Below, in pieces: positions 5,352-9,919 of a stretch of 9,919 bases of DNA. The notes beneath the pieces are model-generated. The model worked only from the letters and a program-made list of their open reading frames with translations, was not told the origin of the DNA and did no database searches. The stretch is from contig DATKPK010000248.1 of the NCBI GenBank assembly GCA_035524095.1, positions 1 through 9,919 of the forward strand, in the 5' to 3' direction. A program made the translations under genes and the position numbers. The DNA comes from DATJUF01 sp035524095. GTDB taxonomy: Bacteria > Desulfobacterota > Binatia > Binatales > Binataceae. Every line of letters starts with the position of its first letter. The stretch's first letter is position 1.

Positions 5352-7400
5352 ATGGCTGAACTGACTGAACGTAAACCAACTCCGCTGTGGGAATCGGAAA
5401 TCGTCACACGCGCGTTCGCGGGGGCGTTTGCCAAGCTCGATCCGCGCGTTCAAGCGCGCAATCCGGTTATGTTCGTGGTCGAAGTCACCGCGGTGGCGGT
5501 AACCTTGATACTCGGGCGAGATCTGTTTGAGTCGCATACAAGACTCGTCGGTTTCGAACTGCAGATCGCGTTATGGCTGTGGTTTACTGTGCTCTTCGCC
5601 AACTTTGCCGAGGCGATGGCCGAAGGAAGAGGCAAAGCGCAGGCCGATAACTTGCGCAAGACTCGCACTGAAACGCAAGCCTCAGTGCTGCGTGAGGGGC
5701 GTGAAGTAAAGGTAGCTGCTACTTCATTGCGCCGGGGCGATATAGTGATGGTGCGCGCTGGCGAAGTGATTCCCGGCGATGGCGAAGTCATAGAAGGCGT
5801 AGCTGCTGTGAACGAGGCTGCGATAACGGGTGAGTCGGCGCCGGTGATTCGCGAAAGTGGTGGGGATCGCAGTGCTGTGACCGGAGGCACGTCGGTCCTC
5901 TCAGACTGGCTTAAGATACGCATCACTGCCAATCCAGGTGAGACTTTTCTGGACCGCATGATTGCACTCGTGGAAGGCGCGGCACGGCAGAAAACGCCCA
6001 ATGAGATTGCACTGAGTATACTGTTAGCCGGTCTCACTCTGGTGTTTATGCTCGTGTGCGTGAGCCTTTATCCTTTTGGGCTATATGCGACCGCCCGGCT
6101 GACTCTGCCGGTTCTCGTTGCCCTGCTGGTCTGTCTCATCCCGACCACTATTGGAGGGTTGCTGTCGGCCATCGGCATCGCAGGAATGGATCGGTTGGTC
6201 CAGCACAACGTGTTGGCGATGTCAGGGCGTGCAGTCGAGGCGGCGGGTGACGTTGATACTTTGCTTCTGGATAAGACCGGCACGATTACGCTGGGCAACC
6301 GCATGGCAGTTGAATTCACCCCGGTCAGGAATGTACCGGTCGGAGAATTGGCCGACGCCGCACAGCTCGCCTCGTTGGCTGACGAAACCCCAGAGGGACG
6401 TTCAATTGTGGTTCTGGCTAAGCGCGAATTCAACATCCGCGAACGGGAGCTGGCGCACCATGAAACCGAATTTATAGCGTTCTCCGCCCAGACGCGCATG
6501 AGCGGAGTGAATATCGGAGATCGCAAAATTCGCAAGGGTGCGGCGGATCAGGTTATCCAGTTCGTGCGCGAGGCCGGCGGCAAGGTGCCGGACGAGCTCG
6601 CGGGTATGGTTGATAAGATAGCGAAGAGCGGTGGCACCCCGCTGGTGGTTGCGGATACTAATCGCATCATGGGCGTGATCCATCTCAAGGACATAATCAA
6701 GGAAGGTATCAAGGAGCGATTCGCACGGCTGCGTGCGATGGGTCTGCGCACTGTAATGATCACTGGCGACAACCGGGTGACCGCAGCGGCGATTGCTAAT
6801 GAAGCAGGTGTCGATGACTTCCGAGCCGAGGCAACGCCGGAAACCAAGCTCAAATTAATTCGGGATGAGCAGGCGCAGGGCAAACTTGTGGCCATGATTG
6901 GCGATGGGACCAACGATGCTCCGGCACTCGCGCAGGCAGATGTGGGCATCGCAATGAACGCCGGCACGCAAGCGGCGCGCGAAGCCGGCAACATGGTTGA
7001 CCTTGATTCCAATCCGACCAAGATCATGGAAGTTGTCGAGATTGGCAAGCAGCTGCTGATCACTCGTGGAGCGCTGACAACTTTTTCAGTTGCGAACGAC
7101 GTTGCTAAGTATTTTGCAATTATTCCGGCGATGTTCTTGCTCGCATATCCGGAGCTGCAAGCGCTCAACATCATGCATTTGTCTACGCCTCAGAGCGCCA
7201 TCTTGTCGGCGGTAATCTTCAACGCGCTGATCATCATTGCCCTTATTCCACTGGCGCTTCGGGGTGTACAGTACCGTCCCGTCGGCGCGGTCGGCATACT
7301 CACGCGTAACCTCACGATCTATGGCGTCGGCGGCATTATCGCTCCGTTCATAGGCATCAAGGTGATCGATATGCTGCTTACCGCTTTCCACTTGGCCTAG
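5352..7400 (+). CDS. kdpB: KdpB, ATP-hydrolysing P-type ATPase subunit
   Basis: KdpB is the catalytic P-type ATPase subunit that powers K+ uptake in the inner membrane. I chose ATG 5352 over the in-frame TTG 5343. It has GAGG (5338-5341) 10 nt upstream, gives 682 aa exactly as in E. coli, and puts every motif on the E. coli number. These are T159-G-E-S162 in the actuator domain, Pro264 in the IPTTIGG membrane helix, the phosphorylated Asp307 in DKTGTIT, Asp518 and Asp522 in GDGTNDAP, and Asp583/Lys586 in NDVAK. Ser162 is the residue whose phosphorylation inhibits the E. coli pump at high K+, so that control could exist here. It is followed by kdpC after 13 nt. It appears intact. Confidence 0.98.
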   Translation: MAELTERKPTPLWESEIVTRAFAGAFAKLDPRVQARNPVMFVVEVTAVAVTLILGRDLFESHTRLVGFELQIALWLWFTVLFANFAEAMAEGRGKAQADNLRKTRTETQASVLREGREVKVAATSLRRGDIVMVRAGEVIPGDGEVIEGVAAVNEAAITGESAPVIRESGGDRSAVTGGTSVLSDWLKIRITANPGETFLDRMIALVEGAARQKTPNEIALSILLAGLTLVFMLVCVSLYPFGLYATARLTLPVLVALLVCLIPTTIGGLLSAIGIAGMDRLVQHNVLAMSGRAVEAAGDVDTLLLDKTGTITLGNRMAVEFTPVRNVPVGELADAAQLASLADETPEGRSIVVLAKREFNIRERELAHHETEFIAFSAQTRMSGVNIGDRKIRKGAADQVIQFVREAGGKVPDELAGMVDKIAKSGGTPLVVADTNRIMGVIHLKDIIKEGIKERFARLRAMGLRTVMITGDNRVTAAAIANEAGVDDFRAEATPETKLKLIRDEQAQGKLVAMIGDGTNDAPALAQADVGIAMNAGTQAAREAGNMVDLDSNPTKIMEVVEIGKQLLITRGALTTFSVANDVAKYFAIIPAMFLLAYPELQALNIMHLSTPQSAILSAVIFNALIIIALIPLALRGVQYRPVGAVGILTRNLTIYGVGGIIAPFIGIKVIDMLLTAFHLA

Positions 7401-7413
7401 GAGAACAACCAAC

Positions 7414-8007
7414 ATGAGCTTAATGGTCGCAATTAGAATGACTATAGTCCTGACGGTGTTAACGGGTATCGTTTATCCGTTGCTGATGACCGGGTTTGCT
7501 CGCGTGCTATTCCCGTCGCAAGCCGGCGGTAGCCTTATCTATCAAAATGGAAACGTAGTCGGATCCTCCTTAATTGGACAGAACTTTAGTAAATCGGAAT
7601 ATTTTCATAGCCGTCCGTCGGCCGCAGGCAACAATGGTTATGATCCAACCGCATCGGGAGGTTCCAACCTCGGACCCACTAATAAGAGCTTCATTGACTC
7701 TGTAAAACAGCGTTTGAAGACCGTTTTAGAAGAAAATCCCGGCTCCCAGCCGTCGCAAGTACCAGTTGATCTCGTCACCGCATCAGGCAGTGGCTTGGAT
7801 CCCGAAATCAGCCCGGCTGCCGCTGACCTTCAGGTTCAGCGTGTCGCGAAGGCACGAGGACTTAGCGATGAGACCGTTCGAAGCCTGGTGGAGGCCCACA
7901 CCAAGTCTCGTTGGGGCGGCTTCCTTGGTGAGCCGGGCGTCAATGTGGTGGAACTCAATCTCGCACTTGATGGGTTGCGTGGGGATAAATCGACTGCCCT
8001 CAAGTAG
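7414..8007 (+). CDS. kdpC: KdpC, accessory subunit of the K+-transporting ATPase
   Basis: KdpC has 197 residues with one N-terminal membrane helix (about 6-33) and a periplasmic domain that stabilises and tunes the KdpFABC pump. Family motifs are all present: SSLIGQNF (51-58), YFHSRPSA (63-70), SGGSNLGPTN (81-90), VTASGSGLDPEIS (121-133) and LGEPGVNVVELN (171-182). The ribosome binding site AGGAG (7399-7403) overlaps the kdpB stop, so translation is coupled. It is the last kdp gene in the window; no kdpD or kdpE follows. No clear terminator is seen just after the stop. Confidence 0.97.
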   Translation: MSLMVAIRMTIVLTVLTGIVYPLLMTGFARVLFPSQAGGSLIYQNGNVVGSSLIGQNFSKSEYFHSRPSAAGNNGYDPTASGGSNLGPTNKSFIDSVKQRLKTVLEENPGSQPSQVPVDLVTASGSGLDPEISPAAADLQVQRVAKARGLSDETVRSLVEAHTKSRWGGFLGEPGVNVVELNLALDGLRGDKSTALK

Positions 8008-8462
8008 ATCGAGGTAATCGCGTACTCTCTGACACAGTTAGTTAACGGAGCATACTACTAATTGACGCGCCGCCGCCAGGTTGCAGAGCGTGAATGGTCC
8101 GAAGCATAAGATAGCGTCTCCTGCAGCCGCACCGTCCGATTATGCGACGGTTGCTGGCCAGTACCGCACAAGGTGCTCGCGGAACCTATTGAGGCCTGCG
8201 CATTATAGTGACGCCAACCCAGGGTCCAAAACCCGTCCAAATATACCCATCCGGGTCGTTGAGTTGTCCCTATCTTATGCAAGGCTCAATAATTTGTAAT
8301 AACCACGAGTGCGAGAAGCGAATATTTGAGCGAACCGGAAGCGTAACTGCCCTATGCGATCTGCAGCTCAGCCTTGGACCTGCGTGATTCCTCGGTCGTG
8401 GCTTGAATGGTCCGTCCTCGAGAGAGCGGATTAAGGTCAATACCAAATTGTAGAGCGGGACC
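8008..8462 (+). other. 455-nt stretch without a convincing gene
   Basis: Open frames here are short and lack ribosome binding sites or family motifs. Visible details are a perfect 8-bp palindrome CTGGCCAG (8154-8161), an 11-nt direct repeat (8091 and 8404) and a weak sigma-70-like pair, TTGTCC (8264) and AATAAT (8288) with an 18-nt gap. The stretch may hold the 3' end of the kdp transcript and the promoter of the regulator gene at 8463. I see no recognised RNA family and no strong terminator. Confidence 0.3.
8091..8414. repeat. 11-nt direct repeat TGAATGGTCCG (two copies)
   Basis: TGAATGGTCCG occurs at 8091-8101 and 8404-8414 in the non-coding DNA between kdpC and the regulator gene. An 11-nt exact match within about 450 nt is not expected often by chance. 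It could mark a pair of protein-binding sites, but flanking bases differ and no known consensus is recognised. Confidence 0.4.
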
Positions 8463-9473
8463 TTGAAAGCTCACCGAAAACGGTTCAAAGCTCAGATCGT
8501 TCAAGAAGGGCCCGAGAATTCACTTCTTCTGCAACCGCTTAGTCCGGCTATGCGGAGCCTGCTTGAGAGTGCTGAACAGGCCGCCGCATCCGATGGAACT
8601 ATACTGCTGGTTGGCGAGGGCGGTAGTGGGAAAAGCCTGCTAGCCAGACAAATCCATCTATGGAGTGCACGGCGCTCACGGTCCTTTTCGATCATCAACT
8701 GTTCAACGCTATCTCAGCAAATCTATGGAGGCGACCGGTCGGATCGGCATTTAAGTGTTCCACTTATGAGCGTCCAGCGCGGACTGACTACTTTCAACAT
8801 AACAGAAGGTGGCACTTTGCTTCTGGCGAGCATTGAAGATCTGCCGCTCGCGCTTCAGGTCGAATTTGCTCAATTTGTGCAGGATCGCACGCTGCGAACA
8901 GTCGGGGGCGAAAGAACGATTGATGTGCGGATAATCGCCACAGCTAATCGGGACCTCGCCACGGAAGTCACCCTGCACCATTTTCGAGAGGATCTCTTTT
9001 ATGCCCTGAACATAATCTCACTACGCGTTCCACCGTTACGCGAACGTCCTTCAGACATTCTTCCATTAGCGGCACGCATGCTCGTTATCGCCGCGATGCG
9101 CAATCATCGGACCGGCTTGCAACTCTCTCGTAAAGCGGCAGAGACTCTGACTCAATACCATTGGCCCGGGAACTTGCGCGAACTGCGCAATGCGATGGAA
9201 TCAGCGGCGGTGTTATGCGATGGAGGAGTGGTCACGCCCGCACATCTGCCAGAAGCACTTGCGAAGCACAAGGCGGATAAGGCTACGGCGACTTCGACCG
9301 GCGCTAGCCTCGACCAGATTGAGCGTGAACACATAACGCGCGTGCTAGGGGAGAGCTCGACGCTGAAGCAAGCTGCAGTCACATTGGGTATTAGTCCAAG
9401 CACACTTTGGCGCAAGCGCACTCTTTACGACATTGATGTGGCTATTAGTTCAAAGACCAAGAAAGCCGTTTAG
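8463..9473 (+). CDS. Degenerate AlgB/NtrC-type AAA+ regulator with Fis HTH, no receiver domain
   Basis: This 336-residue protein is related to sigma-54 activators of the AlgB branch. Residues about 25-265 are the AAA+ domain: SPAMRSLLE, an intact Walker A GEGGSGKS (51-58), VGGERTIDVRIIATANRDL (147-165), FREDLFYALN (174-183), VPPLRERPSDILPLA (189-203) and YHWPGNLREL (232-241). Residues about 281-325 are the Fis-type HTH ending STLWRKR. Three things are missing. The GAFTGA loop that touches sigma-54 is replaced by unrelated sequence (about 88-110). Walker B reads LLLASIEDLP instead of LFLDEIG-LP. The second arginine-finger position is Ala (YAL for YRL). No receiver domain precedes it: a TAG at 8451 blocks the frame. 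It is therefore unlikely to activate sigma-54 polymerase. It may bind DNA as a repressor or antagonist of the paralogue at the left edge. The start is TTG 8463 or possibly ATG 8550. Confidence 0.85.
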   Translation: MKAHRKRFKAQIVQEGPENSLLLQPLSPAMRSLLESAEQAAASDGTILLVGEGGSGKSLLARQIHLWSARRSRSFSIINCSTLSQQIYGGDRSDRHLSVPLMSVQRGLTTFNITEGGTLLLASIEDLPLALQVEFAQFVQDRTLRTVGGERTIDVRIIATANRDLATEVTLHHFREDLFYALNIISLRVPPLRERPSDILPLAARMLVIAAMRNHRTGLQLSRKAAETLTQYHWPGNLRELRNAMESAAVLCDGGVVTPAHLPEALAKHKADKATATSTGASLDQIEREHITRVLGESSTLKQAAVTLGISPSTLWRKRTLYDIDVAISSKTKKAV

Positions 9474-9560
9474 CTGGAACATCTTGCGGAGTGTCAGCGA
9501 CAGAGCGCATTTAACCTATTGATACTTGAATAATATAGTGACATAAGCTAGTCTAGAGCC

Positions 9561-9919
9561 ATGGGGTTTCCACGTGGGATGCGGCGGGATCGGGTGGCTT
9601 TGGAACAGCGGCGATTGCAGGCGGCACGGCTGCTGGAGCAGGGCTTAACGGAGGCCGAAGTGGCGCGGCGGCTGGGCGTGCATCGCCAGTCGGTGAACCG
9701 CTGGGCCAAGGCATTAAAGGTAGAAGGCCGCGCCGGTTTGCACCGCGCACAGCGGGCAGGCCGGCCGCCCAAGCTGGGCGAAGCCGAGATGGCGCAGCTC
9801 GAAGAATGCCTCAAGCAAGGGCCCGAGCAATTCGGATATCTGAGCGGGCTATGGACGCTGGCGCGGGTGGCCAAGCTGATCAAGCAGCAGCATGGCGTGC
9901 GGTACGACGCCTCGCAGGT
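9561..9919 (+). CDS. IS630-type transposase, N-terminal part (runs off the right edge)
   Basis: The frame is open from ATG 9561 to the end of the window (119 codons and 2 nt). It encodes the N-terminal double helix-turn-helix of IS630-family transposases: LTEAEVARRLGVHRQSVNRW (29-48), a basic linker with AGRPPKL (66-72), and the second DNA-binding segment LWTLARVAKLIKQQHGVRY (97-115). The DDE catalytic domain lies beyond the window, so integrity cannot be judged. The sequence is clearly more GC-rich than the regulator gene upstream, as expected for an acquired element. An upstream start is unlikely because GTCTAG just before the ATG brings in a stop. Confidence 0.85.
   Translation, partial: MGFPRGMRRDRVALEQRRLQAARLLEQGLTEAEVARRLGVHRQSVNRWAKALKVEGRAGLHRAQRAGRPPKLGEAEMAQLEECLKQGPEQFGYLSGLWTLARVAKLIKQQHGVRYDASQ
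9561..9919 (+). mobile_element. IS630-family insertion sequence, left part (minimal extent)
   Basis: The transposase frame shows that an IS630-like element begins here and continues to the right. Its left terminal inverted repeat should lie between the regulator stop (9473) and 9561, next to a duplicated TA target. The AT-rich stretch at 9511-9548 offers several TA dinucleotides and the true end cannot be fixed without the right end. Confidence 0.55.

Noticed and set aside
5450..7174. Long minus-strand frames opposite kdpB (5450-6037 and 6548-7174)
   Set aside because: They are shadows of a strongly conserved gene; the Ser/Arg/Ala-rich translations match no family.
8081..8299. 72-codon frame between kdpC and the regulator
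   Set aside because: No ribosome binding site, no hydrophobic or domain pattern, and a similar length frame exists on the other strand.

Overview
The window comes from a bacterium with a fairly balanced, slightly GC-rich genome. The Kdp subunits, the P-II protein and the Fis-type regulators of NtrC/AlgB lineage fit a Gram-negative soil or sediment lineage, such as a deltaproteobacterium-like, Binatota-like or acidobacterial group. No rRNA or other taxonomic marker is present, so the assignment is an inference and stays loose. All supported genes lie on the + strand.

Left part (1-1115): the last 50 codons of an AlgB/NtrC-type sigma-54 regulator end at 154. A 16-nt tandem repeat and a 5' region with three small hairpins follow. 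Next comes an unrecognised 160-residue protein with a CxxC motif (484-966), then a 149-nt leader with two perfect hairpins. The second hairpin covers the likely ribosome binding site of the next gene.

Middle part (1116-3422): a P-II signal protein (1116-1454) has the uridylylation tyrosine and the ATP-binding motifs, but Met where the family usually has the 2-oxoglutarate-contacting Lys58. A GT-A fold glycosyltransferase-like gene (1644-3065) follows, and then a 357-nt non-coding stretch. That stretch holds a terminator-like hairpin, two palindromes and a weak sigma-54-like -24/-12 candidate.

Kdp operon (3423-8007): a tightly packed set encoding a 27-residue single-span peptide, kdpF, kdpA, kdpB and kdpC makes a complete high-affinity K+-transporting P-type ATPase. 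KdpB matches E. coli residue numbering at every motif checked (T159GES162, P264, D307, D518, D522, D583, K586). No kdpD or kdpE lies inside the window.

Right part (8008-9919): a 455-nt stretch without a convincing gene is followed by a second AlgB-lineage regulator (8463-9473). It has no receiver domain, no GAFTGA loop, a ruined Walker B and one missing arginine-finger position, but an intact Walker A and Fis-type HTH. The window ends inside the N-terminus of an IS630-type transposase (from 9561).

Taken together, the window shows K+ uptake genes bracketed by two related Fis-HTH regulators, one of them degenerate, with a P-II nitrogen/energy sensor and a glycosyltransferase directly upstream. 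A functional link between P-II, the regulators and Kdp is inferred from position only.
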